A program made the translations under genes and the position numbers. Below, piece after piece: positions 38,501 through 47,002 of a DNA stretch of 64,000 nucleotides (its first letter is position 1; each line of letters starts with the position of its first letter). Source of the stretch: Putridiphycobacter sp965230485 (GTDB lineage: Bacteria > Bacteroidota > Bacteroidia > Flavobacteriales_D > Crocinitomicaceae); contig CBDDLA010000001.1 of assembly GCA_965230485.1 (NCBI GenBank), positions 1,178,001 through 1,242,000 of the forward strand, read 5' to 3'. The notes beneath the pieces were generated by a model that made no database searches, was not told where the DNA came from, and worked only from the letters and a program-made list of their open reading frames with translations.

Positions 38501-38707
38501 TTCGAAATAATACCAGCTTGGATTAGGTTGTGAACCCAGGCAACCATAGTCGTTTCCTGGGTCGGAACCCGTTACATTTGCATTCGCCGTAAAGCTAAGA
38601 CCAGCACTAGTACAGATTGGATCCATCCCTGCACAAGTTGAATTTTCTTGTGCTAAGCAAAAACTTGTTAGTACAAGACAAATTAAACTATACAGGCACT
38701 TAAGCAT
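35597..38707 (-). CDS. large secreted adhesin-like protein with gliding-motility C-terminal domain (T9SS type B cargo)
   Basis: 1036 residues with a signal peptide (LICLVLTSFCLAQ). The N-terminal domain begins CAGMDPICTSAGLSF and shows PSWYYFEVATNGNIDMSL and FIIYGPFSS, a beta-sandwich shared with its neighbour. SprB-type repeats follow, each with CYGDNNGSVTINA, CTDKADGSINLGYNGG or KCYGDSSGFIST. A PKD-like domain (VIFDWTFDRDP) precedes the CHU_C/type B domain (ILPNVFTPGDKPNE...FNRYGVPVFEF...WDGSH...GVYFYTYSG). The protein should cross the outer membrane by T9SS and sit on the cell surface. It directly follows a paralogue with no intergenic base. Confidence 0.92.
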   Translation of the reverse strand: MLKCLYSLICLVLTSFCLAQENSTCAGMDPICTSAGLSFTANANVTGSDPGNDYGCLGSQPNPSWYYFEVATNGNIDMSLSAGSDIDFIIYGPFSSLAVAQSNCGSLGDPTNSPIVDCSFSPTNMETPSIPNAVVGDVYIMLITNYANTVQDITLTQTGGTGSTNCNIIPPCDVSVGTFSLLKNNSVVNGPIVLCKGDSYEIRSNNNYVLSNDTIIGSNNGYTYISELIFLVYTALPTTNNPIDDPAFIDKGFLSVLDDSLFDINDSLSPFSSSQFTDSLPCGTYYFVPIVVHNRLNFTGLSLSPWAHFLTGPGDCFILGDPIEVTYTCDLTPIPEVNCTGLDNGIDFSFPVDGTYNITNTGSGNLLTNVVATPSLAQLESLTHNQTYSILVTNQDGCTGQVSGQFITPQFADINVLPGPDCPGTGNGEVRVQGLVGSGNGGLGSIIMNGVSETVTVPFDTAAAQVGSVVFIRLIDQLGCYSDSSATVTSVGHDVVIELESITDVLCYGDNNGSVTINAYTIGANGLPDNVAIAGIEWTFVPTGVSSVGPPTFTTNNMLETGTWLVTVTDANGCASSLSFEIGTPDTLTLYVDAVGNPSCTDKADGSINLGYNGGTVSNSSVFSWSGPVTVPSVISSATNLIAGNYFITLTDDNGCEASISQIVEQPPPIQGLFTQTDFVKCYGDSSGFISTIGIVNAVEPFFYSWDVPGSTVQLPSTPMISNLPSGEYNLQVVDQNGCEESWLFYIDSPDSLYIDNVELFKSFCRLNSIQNGKGIISVSASGGTGSPKYLLTELNTGNTSELVTWPSRNPGPYNILVTDANGCEATKDVFLDSINPEAGFTVSSDDFEGPELYEGTEPLNVRFTNTSTGYYDPNDASTDVIFDWTFDRDPLNGNANWFFTTDSLTRPDTVYTGEQSFIACISVRNFNDCVDTACVEIISRVEPELILPNVFTPGDKPNEAFFFPNMGVTQFNATIFNRYGVPVFEFNDISEKWDGSHMTTSEACSDGVYFYTYSGTSSNGTEYSGEGTITLLRNK
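35600..36600 (-). repeat. direct repeat copy 1 (3' third of tandem adhesin genes)
   Basis: About 1 kb encoding the C-terminal third of the 35597-38707 gene is very similar, at DNA level by eye, to 38711-39711 in the neighbouring paralogue, at an offset of about 3.1 kb. The similarity drops sharply upstream in the middle of the genes. Such a pair can recombine and delete or fuse the two genes. Confidence 0.8.
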
Positions 38708-41700
38708 TTACTTACTTCTCAAAAGCGTCATAGAGCCTTCGCCACTGTATTCTTTTCCATTTGTAGCTGTACCAGAATAAGTATAGTAGTATACTCCATC
38801 AGAACAATCCTTTCCTGAATCCTTATGAGTCCCATCCCACCTGTCAGTAATGTCTGTAAACTCAAATACAGGAACACCATAACGGTTAAATATTGTTGCC
38901 TGGAATACATTTACCCCCATATTTGGGAAAAAGAATTCTTCGTTTGGTGCTTCTCCAGGCGTAAATACATTAGGTAAAATCAACTCTGGTTCAACCCTTG
39001 AGATAATTTCAACACAGGATGTATCTGCACAATCATTAAAATTCCTTACCGAAATACATGCAATAAAAGTCTGCTCACCAGTATAAACAGTATCAGGTCT
39101 TGTTAATGAATCAGTTGTAAAAAACCAATTGGCATCACCATTCAGTGGGTCTCTATCAAACGTCCAATCAAAAATTACATCAGTTGATGGATCCTTAGGG
39201 TCAAAATAACCTTTTGATGTGTTAGTAAACCTTATATTAAGAGGCTCAGTCCCTTCATATATTTCAGGTCCTTCAAAGTCATCAGACTCAACGGTAAAGC
39301 CAGCTTCAGGATTAATAGAATCTAAAAATACATCTTTAGAAGTCACACATCCATTAAAGTCAGTTACCGTTAGATTATAAGGTCCAGGGTTTCTTGAAGG
39401 CCAAGTCACCAGATTCGTTTTATTCCCAGTATTCAATTCTGTAATGGTATATTTAGGACTTCCTGTTCCACCTCTGGCCGAAACACTAATGATACCTTTA
39501 CCATTTTGGAAGTTACTTAATCTACAGAATGATTCGAAAAGTGTGATTTGATCAAAGTATAGACTATCTGGTGTATCAATAAAGAATAACCAACTCTCTT
39601 TACACCCTAAACTATCAACAACCTGCAAATTGTATTGCCCTGTTGGTAAATTACTAATTGAAGGGGTTGACGGTAATTGCACTGTAGACCCTGGAATATC
39701 CCAACTGTACTGAACAGGTCCTTGTGTATTAGAAAGACCGTCGGTCGTAATAAAACCAGTACTATCGCCATAACAATCTATGATAAGTGATTGCGTAAAA
39801 GTTCCCGAAATAGGAAGTGGATCTAATAAGGTTTGAGTTTCAGAAGCAAAACATCCATTTTCATCTACAACATTAATGGTATAAAACCCTGCAGGAATGT
39901 TAGGTACTGTATTATTGAAAGTTGTAACAGGATCTAAATTGGCATCAAAAGCTTCATAGGAATAAGCACCCGTTCCACCTTTAACGTTGATGGCAATAGA
40001 TCCTCCACCTAAGTCACCGTTACATTGAGGAGAATTAGGGTTTAGTTCTATTTCTAGTGTATCTGGGTTTTCAATTTCAATGATCAGTGTTGATGTACAA
40101 CCATCAGCTCCTGTAGCGGTCATTGTCCAAGTTCCATGTAAAGCGCCAGTAATCATACTATCCAACGCAGTTCCTCCAAATGGTGGTGCAATTCCATGTG
40201 TCCACTGAAAACTTGTAATAGGCACCCCGCTAGGATTTCCAAACTGGTTCAATCCTATAGCAGTAACTGTTGCCCTTCCGTCACTAAAATCATTACATGA
40301 CACGCCAAAAGTTGAGTCGGGTACTACACTAGCCACAACCCTATTACCATTAATCACCATAATATCCCGAATACTATCATTCCAACAGCCGAATTGATCT
40401 TCGAGTAGTATGAGCACTTGAGTTCCCCCAGATGCAAAAAGTGTATCTACAGGGATGGTCAATTGTTCTACAACACCGTTCATTAAAATACGATCAATAC
40501 CACCATTACCAGTTAAGGGATCTGCCTCAACAGCAACATAACCATTGGTAATACAACTACTAGCATCCTGTACCGTGACATCAACGAATTGAGGGATACT
40601 AAAGTTTACTTTCAATGAATCAAAACATCCTGCCTCATCTTCAAAATACAATTCAACTGTATCAAGATGCTCTAAGCCAGATACACTGATTACATCAGGT
40701 GTTTGAATCGTATCGTCACTTAATATGCCATCACGGTATGTAAATGCAAAAACATCTCCCTCAGCGCCACCATTAACATTTATACTAATGGTTCTATCGT
40801 CTAAAGGATAAGGTGTACAGAGGATGTTTCCGTTGACCGTTAATTCACAGTTATACCTGACTTCAATGGCGTCTCCAAAACCGATACAACCATCTCCAAG
40901 TAAATCATAATTGAGCGTACCATTATCCCCTGTGCCAGGTATATTTCCATTTAATCCTATACCATCATCACCTGTAACAGGAACAAACCATACGGTTCCA
41001 CAATTGATATTAAGCGAATCAAGGATGGGACTTAAAAAGGGAGAGTTAAGGTCGACAATGGAATCAGATGGTATAATAATGCTTCCTGAACCTGTGAAAC
41101 CAGGATCACTTGCAGGATCTGTTCCAACTGGCTCAGATGTATATAATAAGAACATTAACTGAGCAGTGTAAACACTGTCGCCGCCATCTGCATACGAAAT
41201 TGTATCTTCAGGTAAAACATAGTCTTGATTTGAAAAGATAGAAAATCCTTCACCTGCACATAAAGAAATTGGTGAAGTAGTCGGTACTACTGTAGTCGGA
41301 TCGGTTGGATCCGTTGCTTTGAAAAGTGAAAAAGTTCCAGGATCAGTTGGACAAACGATAGAGCAATCTGTTGTACCTGTACTTGTAGGGTCAAGTGTTA
41401 ATTCAAATGTTGTTGTACTACTTGAAGCAGGAATCGTAATTAACATCACGTAAACCTGACCACTAGTGGCATTTGGAATTGATATTGATTCAGTATTACC
41501 CCCAAGTGCACTACAATCAACAGTTCCAAGTGGATTAGGAGCTTTACCTAAATTACCACATGCAGCTTGAGCTGCCGCTAAATTGGCAAAAGGACCCCAA
41601 ACAGCAAAATCTAAATCAAAACCAACAGGTGCTGTCATAGTCATATCAATATTACCAGAATTACCTATTTTTAAGTAAAACCAGTTGGTTCCAACTGTAG

Positions 41701-41884
41701 GCACCAAGCAATCATAATCATTTCCAGGCACTAAACCACCTCCTGTATTGAAAATATTAAATTGCAACAAATCATCTGTACAGATTGGTATCATATCAGC
41801 ACAAGATGTATTCGGATTTTGAGCAAATGTCAAAGACGATACAACTGAAAAAACACTTAATAATATTGCTTTTACTCTTTTCAT
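38708..41884 (-). CDS. large secreted adhesin-like protein, paralogue of the next gene (T9SS type B cargo)
   Basis: 1058 residues with a signal peptide (VKAILLSVFSVVSSLTFAQ). The architecture matches the downstream neighbour: N-terminal sandwich (CADMIPICTDDLLQF; GNSGNIDMTM), a divergent middle, SprB-like repeats (SPQCNGDLGGGSIAINVKGG, DCYGDSTGFITTDG), a PKD-like unit and the CHU_C/type B domain ending YYYTYSGTATNGKEYSGEG. The C-terminal third is nearly identical to the neighbour, while the middle differs, which fits duplication followed by divergence of the exposed part. It is preceded by a small secreted-protein gene with a 6-base gap. Confidence 0.92.
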   Translation of the reverse strand: MKRVKAILLSVFSVVSSLTFAQNPNTSCADMIPICTDDLLQFNIFNTGGGLVPGNDYDCLVPTVGTNWFYLKIGNSGNIDMTMTAPVGFDLDFAVWGPFANLAAAQAACGNLGKAPNPLGTVDCSALGGNTESISIPNATSGQVYVMLITIPASSSTTTFELTLDPTSTGTTDCSIVCPTDPGTFSLFKATDPTDPTTVVPTTSPISLCAGEGFSIFSNQDYVLPEDTISYADGGDSVYTAQLMFLLYTSEPVGTDPASDPGFTGSGSIIIPSDSIVDLNSPFLSPILDSLNINCGTVWFVPVTGDDGIGLNGNIPGTGDNGTLNYDLLGDGCIGFGDAIEVRYNCELTVNGNILCTPYPLDDRTISINVNGGAEGDVFAFTYRDGILSDDTIQTPDVISVSGLEHLDTVELYFEDEAGCFDSLKVNFSIPQFVDVTVQDASSCITNGYVAVEADPLTGNGGIDRILMNGVVEQLTIPVDTLFASGGTQVLILLEDQFGCWNDSIRDIMVINGNRVVASVVPDSTFGVSCNDFSDGRATVTAIGLNQFGNPSGVPITSFQWTHGIAPPFGGTALDSMITGALHGTWTMTATGADGCTSTLIIEIENPDTLEIELNPNSPQCNGDLGGGSIAINVKGGTGAYSYEAFDANLDPVTTFNNTVPNIPAGFYTINVVDENGCFASETQTLLDPLPISGTFTQSLIIDCYGDSTGFITTDGLSNTQGPVQYSWDIPGSTVQLPSTPSISNLPTGQYNLQVVDSLGCKESWLFFIDTPDSLYFDQITLFESFCRLSNFQNGKGIISVSARGGTGSPKYTITELNTGNKTNLVTWPSRNPGPYNLTVTDFNGCVTSKDVFLDSINPEAGFTVESDDFEGPEIYEGTEPLNIRFTNTSKGYFDPKDPSTDVIFDWTFDRDPLNGDANWFFTTDSLTRPDTVYTGEQTFIACISVRNFNDCADTSCVEIISRVEPELILPNVFTPGEAPNEEFFFPNMGVNVFQATIFNRYGVPVFEFTDITDRWDGTHKDSGKDCSDGVYYYTYSGTATNGKEYSGEGSMTLLRSK
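38711..39711 (-). repeat. direct repeat copy 2 (3' third of tandem adhesin genes)
   Basis: Partner of 35600-36600, encoding the PKD-like and CHU_C regions of the second paralogue. Most differences seen are synonymous or conservative, which suggests functional constraint or gene conversion. Confidence 0.8.
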
Positions 41885-41890
41885 TTTAAT

Positions 41891-42211
41891 TTATTTTTGT
41901 AAACTTTTTAATCTTTCTTGGTGAGCTACTATAGCTCTTTCAATATCTTCAATCCATCCTTCAGCAATAGCTTCTTGATAAAGGACGGTATTTTTTTTGA
42001 TGTAATTCAGTTTTATTTCTAAATTTTTCAAAGTTTTTTTTAACATAATTTCCTCATCAACTATTGACGATTTTGGTGGCGCTGCGGTTGTTAGCTCAAT
42101 TCTTTTTTTATTGTTTAGCTCGTTTTGAGTTAGTCCTTCTAAAGAAAAAATCAATAAAAAGCTTATAAAAAAATACAATTTCACATTTAAAATACGATTT
42201 TCAAACACCAT
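41891..42211 (-). CDS. small secreted helical protein leading the adhesin operon
   Basis: 106 residues from the ATG at 42211; a GTG three codons before and a GTG at the start of VKLYFF are alternatives. A hydrophobic signal (LYFFISFLLIFSLEGLTQ) is followed by a short mature protein with predicted amphipathic helices (IMLKKTLKNLEIKLNYIKK; EAIAEGWIEDIERAIVAHQ). I do not recognise a family. It ends 6 bases before the first adhesin gene and runs the same way, so it probably heads a three-gene transcript. A role as a periplasmic helper for the adhesins is only an inference. Confidence 0.6.
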   Translation of the reverse strand: MVFENRILNVKLYFFISFLLIFSLEGLTQNELNNKKRIELTTAAPPKSSIVDEEIMLKKTLKNLEIKLNYIKKNTVLYQEAIAEGWIEDIERAIVAHQERLKSLQK

Positions 42212-42302
42212 TAGTTGCACAAAAATAAAATATTTTCTGTTATTTGGAATACAAATCCAAAGTTATTAGCATAATAAGATTTTATTTGATATAATCTTTT
42301 TC

Positions 42303-42310
42303 TATTTTTG
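42303..42310 (+). promoter_or_regulatory. -7 promoter box for the thiolase gene
   Basis: TATTTTTG is an exact TAnnTTTG match, 24 bases before the ATG. A TTTG at 42285-42288 could serve as -33, but the 14-base spacing is shorter than usual. Confidence 0.45.
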
Positions 42311-42334
42311 TATGATTTTTAATTAAACTTAGAT

Positions 42335-43513
42335 ATGAATAAAGAAATATATATAGTCTCAGCTGTAAGAACACCAATTGGCAGTTTTGGAGGTGGGCTG
42401 GCAAGTGTCCCTGCCACAAAATTGGGCGCAGCGGCTATTAAGGGCGCCATTGAGAAAGCAGGTATTTCTGCCGATAGTATTGATGAAGTTTTTATGGGTA
42501 ACGTCCTTCAAGCCAACTTAGGGCAAGCGCCTGCAAGACAGGCCGCAATTTTTGCAGGCATTAATGAAAATGTTCCTTGTACTACAATTAACAAGGTTTG
42601 CGCATCAGGAATGAAATCATTGAGTATTGCTGCACAAACCATTTTAGCTGGAGACAATGATATTGTGGTAGCTGGAGGTATGGAAAACATGAGCTCTGCG
42701 CCTCATTACTACACGGCGCGAAATGCTGTAAAACTTGGAGATGTAAAAATGATTGACGGCATGGTCAAAGATGGGCTAACAGATGTCTATAATAATGTTC
42801 ACATGGGTGTTTGTGCTGAAGCATGCGCCAAAGAACATCATTTTTCTAGAGAAGAACAGGACGCGTTTACTGTAGAGTCGTATAATAGATCTGCCAAAGC
42901 ATGGGCCGAAGGCAAATTTAGTGATGAGGTTGTGCCTGTAGAGGTTCCTCAAAGAAGAGGTGATGCTATTATAGTATCAGAAGATGAAGAGTACAAAAAT
43001 GTCAAAATGGAAAAAATTCCTCAACTCAGACCTGTTTTTGAAAAAGATGGAACAGTAACTGCTGCTAATGCTTCAACATTAAATGATGGTGCTTCTGCTT
43101 TAATTTTGGCCAGCAAAGAAGCTGTTGATAAATATGGCTTGACACCAATTGCTAAGATAGTTGGATATGGTGATGCTGCACACGAGCCAAAGTGGTTTAC
43201 AACAGCTCCGTCAAAAGCTGTTCCTGTTGCTTTGAAAAAAGCTGGACTTGAAAAATCTGATATTGATTATTGGGAGTTGAATCAGGCATTTGCAGTGGTA
43301 GGTCTCGCCAATATCAAAACATTAGGACTAGACACTGAAAAGGTTGATGTTAATGGAGGAGCTGTAAGTCTTGGACACCCCTTAGGAAATTCTGGTTCCA
43401 GAATTATAGTAACCTTAATCAACGTCTTAAAACAAAATGGCGGAAAATATGGTGCTGCTGGAATTTGCAATGGCGGTGGTGGTGCTTCTGCTATGGTAAT
43501 TGAAAATATTTAG
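42335..43513 (+). CDS. acetyl-CoA C-acetyltransferase (thiolase)
   Basis: 392 residues, the standard thiolase length. Nucleophile Cys89 lies in NKVCASGMKSLSIAA; the His of LGHPLGNSGSR and the second Cys of GICNGGGGASAMV complete the active site. The enzyme condenses or splits acetoacetyl-CoA, in ketone-body, polyhydroxybutyrate, isoprenoid or fatty-acid metabolism. The sequence resembles biosynthetic AtoB/PhaA-type enzymes more than FadA, but the pathway is not shown by the neighbours. It is monocistronic, with its own promoter box and a strong terminator. Confidence 0.95.
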   Translation: MNKEIYIVSAVRTPIGSFGGGLASVPATKLGAAAIKGAIEKAGISADSIDEVFMGNVLQANLGQAPARQAAIFAGINENVPCTTINKVCASGMKSLSIAAQTILAGDNDIVVAGGMENMSSAPHYYTARNAVKLGDVKMIDGMVKDGLTDVYNNVHMGVCAEACAKEHHFSREEQDAFTVESYNRSAKAWAEGKFSDEVVPVEVPQRRGDAIIVSEDEEYKNVKMEKIPQLRPVFEKDGTVTAANASTLNDGASALILASKEAVDKYGLTPIAKIVGYGDAAHEPKWFTTAPSKAVPVALKKAGLEKSDIDYWELNQAFAVVGLANIKTLGLDTEKVDVNGGAVSLGHPLGNSGSRIIVTLINVLKQNGGKYGAAGICNGGGGASAMVIENI

Positions 43514-43536
43514 TATCGTATAAGAAATTAATATTG

Positions 43537-43562
43537 AAAAGGAGACTTTGGTCTCCTTTTTT
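43537..43562 (+). terminator. rho-independent terminator after the thiolase gene
   Basis: A perfect 10-bp stem, AAAAGGAGAC (43537-43546) with GTCTCCTTTT (43551-43560), and a TTTG loop is followed by two more Ts. It lies 23 bases after the stop codon. Confidence 0.88.
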
Positions 43563-43635
43563 GATGTCTACACTTTATCTTATCGTTATACAATCTCTCC
43601 TCAAATTATGTTGGTTATTTCTTTCTGCAAATTCT

Positions 43636-43670
43636 ATAAAAACGTTCCAATAAAGGATATTGGAACGTTT
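43636..43670 (-). terminator. rho-independent terminator of the first BNR-propeller gene
   Basis: A perfect 13-bp inverted repeat, AAACGTTCCAATA (43640-43652) and TATTGGAACGTTT (43658-43670), has a 5-base loop. On the minus strand it runs into TTTTTATAG, so it ends the gene whose stop is at 43701. Confidence 0.85.
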
Positions 43671-43700
43671 GATAAGTTTTATAATTGAAATTAAAATCCT

Positions 43701-46700
43701 TTATTGCTTGATAAATTTTGTTGTTTTGCTAACCTGGTTAGTGGTCAAATTAACAACATAAGTACCTTTAGCTAAATCGGATAATCCAAGAGTAACAATA
43801 TTATCACCTTCATTCAAATTCACATTTTCCATATTGATAATTAATTGACCTTTTAAGTTAAATACGCGTACTGTTCCTTTGCCATCTTTTTTTACATTAA
43901 AAGTTAATCTAGCATCCATTGCAACAGGATTAGGGAATAGCAATAAATCGGAAATACTAGCAGGTGTTTTGATATTATCAGTTGGTTCATCTACACTTAA
44001 GAATTCATTAGTAGACCAAATACCGCGTCCATGAGTGCCTATATAAACCTGACCAGTAGCTAAATTACCCTCATCCCATGATCTCCAATTTTGCTTTAAA
44101 TCAAAAACAGGAGTTTTTCCAAATGGGGCGTTACAATAACTCCAGGAGCCTCCACCATCTTCGGATCTCCACAGTCCAAAATCAGTACCCACAAGTAATT
44201 CGTCAGGATCAGTCCTATCCATTAGAATTGCTAGACAAGGCATATCTGGTAAATTTCCTGAAATTGAATTAAATTCAACGTTTGAAGCTGTTGCATTCAA
44301 AGATCTTTGCACCCTATTACCTGCTCCATATCCACCAAGCGAAATTATCACATTATCAGGATTACCATTTTCAATCGTAATCCCAGTTATTGGTCCCAGA
44401 AAATCTTCAACAAGTTCAAATGTCGTTTCCGTTGTATAAGTATTTCCTGTGGCATCCCATCTTATAGATGTATCTTGTACATTGCCATTTAAACTACCCA
44501 AAATAGGATTCGGAGAATATATTTCTGACAAACCACTTAACCTGTAAAGATTGCCTGTTGAAGTTCCAACAAAAAGATGATCTCCGTCCTTAGAGAATTC
44601 CATTTCTGTCACTTGTCCAGAAATATTCCCACCCACCTGAAGAAAACCATCATGCTGAGCTGAGAATCTTAACGCATTTCTTGTCAGCCATAAACCATCA
44701 CCATTTCCAAGACCAAATGCCAGCCAAGATTGATAGGTATCTTGAACTGTAAAAGGATCCCAACTAACATTAAAAACTATTGAGTTTGTCCCCATATCAA
44801 TTACTTTTCCTGGTTCATTTATATTAGTACCGTAGTAGTGAATACTCTCTAATAAATCCGCAACAACAATTAAGTCACCATTGACAATTATTTCATCACC
44901 ATTGCTGAGTGGAGCGAAAGTTCCATTCACATAGGTGTAAGCAACATTCTGCAAATTAATAACCAGACCACTTGTATCGGTAACAATGTAGTCTATTGTC
45001 GTAAGGGATGTGTCGGCATACAATGTATCTTGAACCGTGACATCCTCTGTTAGTATATGTTCAATAAATTGACCGCTCGTTGCTGATGGAACATATACTG
45101 TAGCTCCGGCATTCATGCTCTCGGTTGGGTAATATAAAATTGAATCTTTTGAATTCAAATCATTTGGGTTTTCATAGAGTTCAATGACAGTATGAAAAGG
45201 TCCAAGGTCTTCCAAAGGTGTCCCAAATGAAGCGGGAATATTAACAGGTTCAATAGGAATACTAGTTAAACCGCGATTCTGAGTTCTAAATATTCTACCG
45301 CTCTGCGACGTAGAGTATATTACATCTCTATTCATAAATGAGAAATCACAAGCAAAACCATCATTCCCGCTTATTTGCTTATGCTCTCGGTAAGTATGAT
45401 TATTATGATAATTCCCAGGTGTGCCATTGTCCTGAGTTCCTCCCGCGACATCACCATGCGCAGAGGCAGATATTCTGTAGAATTGGGTGACACAATAACC
45501 TCTATTTGACTGCCTAAATGTATTCCCATAATCATCCGAAGTAAAAATCCCCCCATCATTTCCAATCCATAACCTACCCTGAGAGTCCCATTGCATCTCA
45601 TGCTGATCGGCATGCAAATACAAAGGATCAATATCAGGAGCTCCTCTTTGAGACCTTAACTCCCAATTTCCTCCTAATTTTTTACTGTGTAGGTCTATCC
45701 CTCCTATTAGTATTGTTTTGGGACTACCTTTTACCACTGAAATAGTTTGATTATAATTTCCTTGAGTATTATCTCCAAAGGGAGCAAAATCATCAATGCT
45801 TCCCTGATTTGGTGGCGCAATTCTTGTCCAAGTATTTCCGTAATCAGCTGTATAATAAACTCCCTTTAATCTTCCAACAATTGTAGATTGAATAGCATAG
45901 ATATAGTAATTTCCATCTAGTTTTTCGTGGGAAATAGCATATTCCATTCTACCAACTCCTGCTGATGGTATTTTATCTTCAGAGTTCCCTGAAGTATTTT
46001 CAAAAGAAACACCACCATTGGTAGAAATATATGTTAGATTACCCTTTAAAGATGCTACAATCACAGATTCATCCTTAGATATTGCCAAAGATTTACAAGT
46101 ACCTTGAATATTTGTGAAGTCTGTTAAACTACCAGCTGAACACTTAACTAACCCATTACTTCCAGCTATTAAAATATCATTTCCTAAAGCAACAATTTCG
46201 TTTATATAAACATTTTGTTCTGTGCCTTGTATATGCTTAAAGGTTAAACCATTATCATCAGAAAAATAGACCCCATATCCATTCATTCCACTACTTTGAG
46301 TTGTACCAATAAAAAGCTCGCTTGAGTGACCAGTTGCTACATAGATTTTTCCATCTTTAGTTTGACACATAGATGACACTCCCAAATTTGCTTCAAAGCC
46401 TTCAACTGCCGACCAGGTACTACCTCTATTAGTTGATTTAAATAAACCTCCAGAAACAGATCCTGCATAAACAATATTATAATCATCCTTATCTATTAAT
46501 ATCGCTCTAGTTCTACCACCAACATTGTCAGGTCCATGATTAACAAATGTCAATTCCGATCTATTTCCTGAAGAGATTGTTTGTCTAACGGCAGTCATTG
46601 CAGTTCTTATATCTTCTCCTTCTATCTCACCAGAATTCACATTCGATCTGAGCATCTTATAATAGTCGAGCGCTCCAGAAATAACCCTCAGTTCCTTAGT

Positions 46701-46808
46701 TTCATCTGTAATTCCAATTACATTCTCTTCTTTGCCACTCGTAAAAAAAATGCAAGCAGAGAATAATGCCAACACAGATAGTACTGCTAAAACTTTAATT
46801 GCTTTCAT
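43701..46808 (-). CDS. secreted sortilin/BNR-repeat propeller protein with T9SS type A sorting domain
   Basis: 1035 residues. A signal or anchor (VLAVLSVLALFSACIFFTSG) contains a possible lipobox Cys, so it could be a lipoprotein or cleaved elsewhere. The body has Asp-box propeller repeats (GGLFKSTNRGSTWSAV, GVYFSDDNGLTFKHI, GVYYTADYGNTWTRI, GGIFTSDDYGNTFRQ, LWRSEDGGGSWSYC) typical of VPS10/sortilin-type ten-bladed propellers. The last 80 residues are a type A sorting domain (LLLFPNPVAMDARLTFNV...GTYVVNLTT...TTKFIKQ). It is exported by T9SS and either released or attached to surface LPS. Its ligand is unknown. It is a paralogue of the next gene and lies behind its own terminator. Confidence 0.9.
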   Translation of the reverse strand: MKAIKVLAVLSVLALFSACIFFTSGKEENVIGITDETKELRVISGALDYYKMLRSNVNSGEIEGEDIRTAMTAVRQTISSGNRSELTFVNHGPDNVGGRTRAILIDKDDYNIVYAGSVSGGLFKSTNRGSTWSAVEGFEANLGVSSMCQTKDGKIYVATGHSSELFIGTTQSSGMNGYGVYFSDDNGLTFKHIQGTEQNVYINEIVALGNDILIAGSNGLVKCSAGSLTDFTNIQGTCKSLAISKDESVIVASLKGNLTYISTNGGVSFENTSGNSEDKIPSAGVGRMEYAISHEKLDGNYYIYAIQSTIVGRLKGVYYTADYGNTWTRIAPPNQGSIDDFAPFGDNTQGNYNQTISVVKGSPKTILIGGIDLHSKKLGGNWELRSQRGAPDIDPLYLHADQHEMQWDSQGRLWIGNDGGIFTSDDYGNTFRQSNRGYCVTQFYRISASAHGDVAGGTQDNGTPGNYHNNHTYREHKQISGNDGFACDFSFMNRDVIYSTSQSGRIFRTQNRGLTSIPIEPVNIPASFGTPLEDLGPFHTVIELYENPNDLNSKDSILYYPTESMNAGATVYVPSATSGQFIEHILTEDVTVQDTLYADTSLTTIDYIVTDTSGLVINLQNVAYTYVNGTFAPLSNGDEIIVNGDLIVVADLLESIHYYGTNINEPGKVIDMGTNSIVFNVSWDPFTVQDTYQSWLAFGLGNGDGLWLTRNALRFSAQHDGFLQVGGNISGQVTEMEFSKDGDHLFVGTSTGNLYRLSGLSEIYSPNPILGSLNGNVQDTSIRWDATGNTYTTETTFELVEDFLGPITGITIENGNPDNVIISLGGYGAGNRVQRSLNATASNVEFNSISGNLPDMPCLAILMDRTDPDELLVGTDFGLWRSEDGGGSWSYCNAPFGKTPVFDLKQNWRSWDEGNLATGQVYIGTHGRGIWSTNEFLSVDEPTDNIKTPASISDLLLFPNPVAMDARLTFNVKKDGKGTVRVFNLKGQLIINMENVNLNEGDNIVTLGLSDLAKGTYVVNLTTNQVSKTTKFIKQ
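43706..44094 (-). repeat. direct repeat copy 1 (3' end of paired BNR genes)
   Basis: About 390 bases coding for the sorting domain and the preceding YIGTHGRGIWSTNEFLS segment are almost identical to 47008-47396, at an offset of about 3.3 kb. The upstream halves of the two genes are less alike. Confidence 0.8.
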
Positions 46809-46935
46809 ATCTAATTAATTAATGATTAATGAAAACAATTTAGGAACATTTATTAGGATTTTTAATTGTTTTACTAAATAAAAAGTTTCAAATATTTTAA
46901 TAAATTAACATGTCTAACAGATTATAAATCAAATA

Positions 46936-46971
46936 AAAAAGCGCCTTAACATTTCTGTTAAAGCGCTTTTT
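46936..46971 (-). terminator. rho-independent terminator of the second BNR-propeller gene
   Basis: AAAAAGCGCCTTAACA (46936-46951) pairs with TGTTAAAGCGCTTTTT (46956-46971), with one mismatch and a TTTC loop. The minus-strand reading ends in TTTTTTATTTG. It separates the two paralogous genes into independent transcripts. Confidence 0.85.
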
Positions 46972-47002
46972 ATTGCTTTAAAGCTTTTATTGTAAACTAA
47001 AG

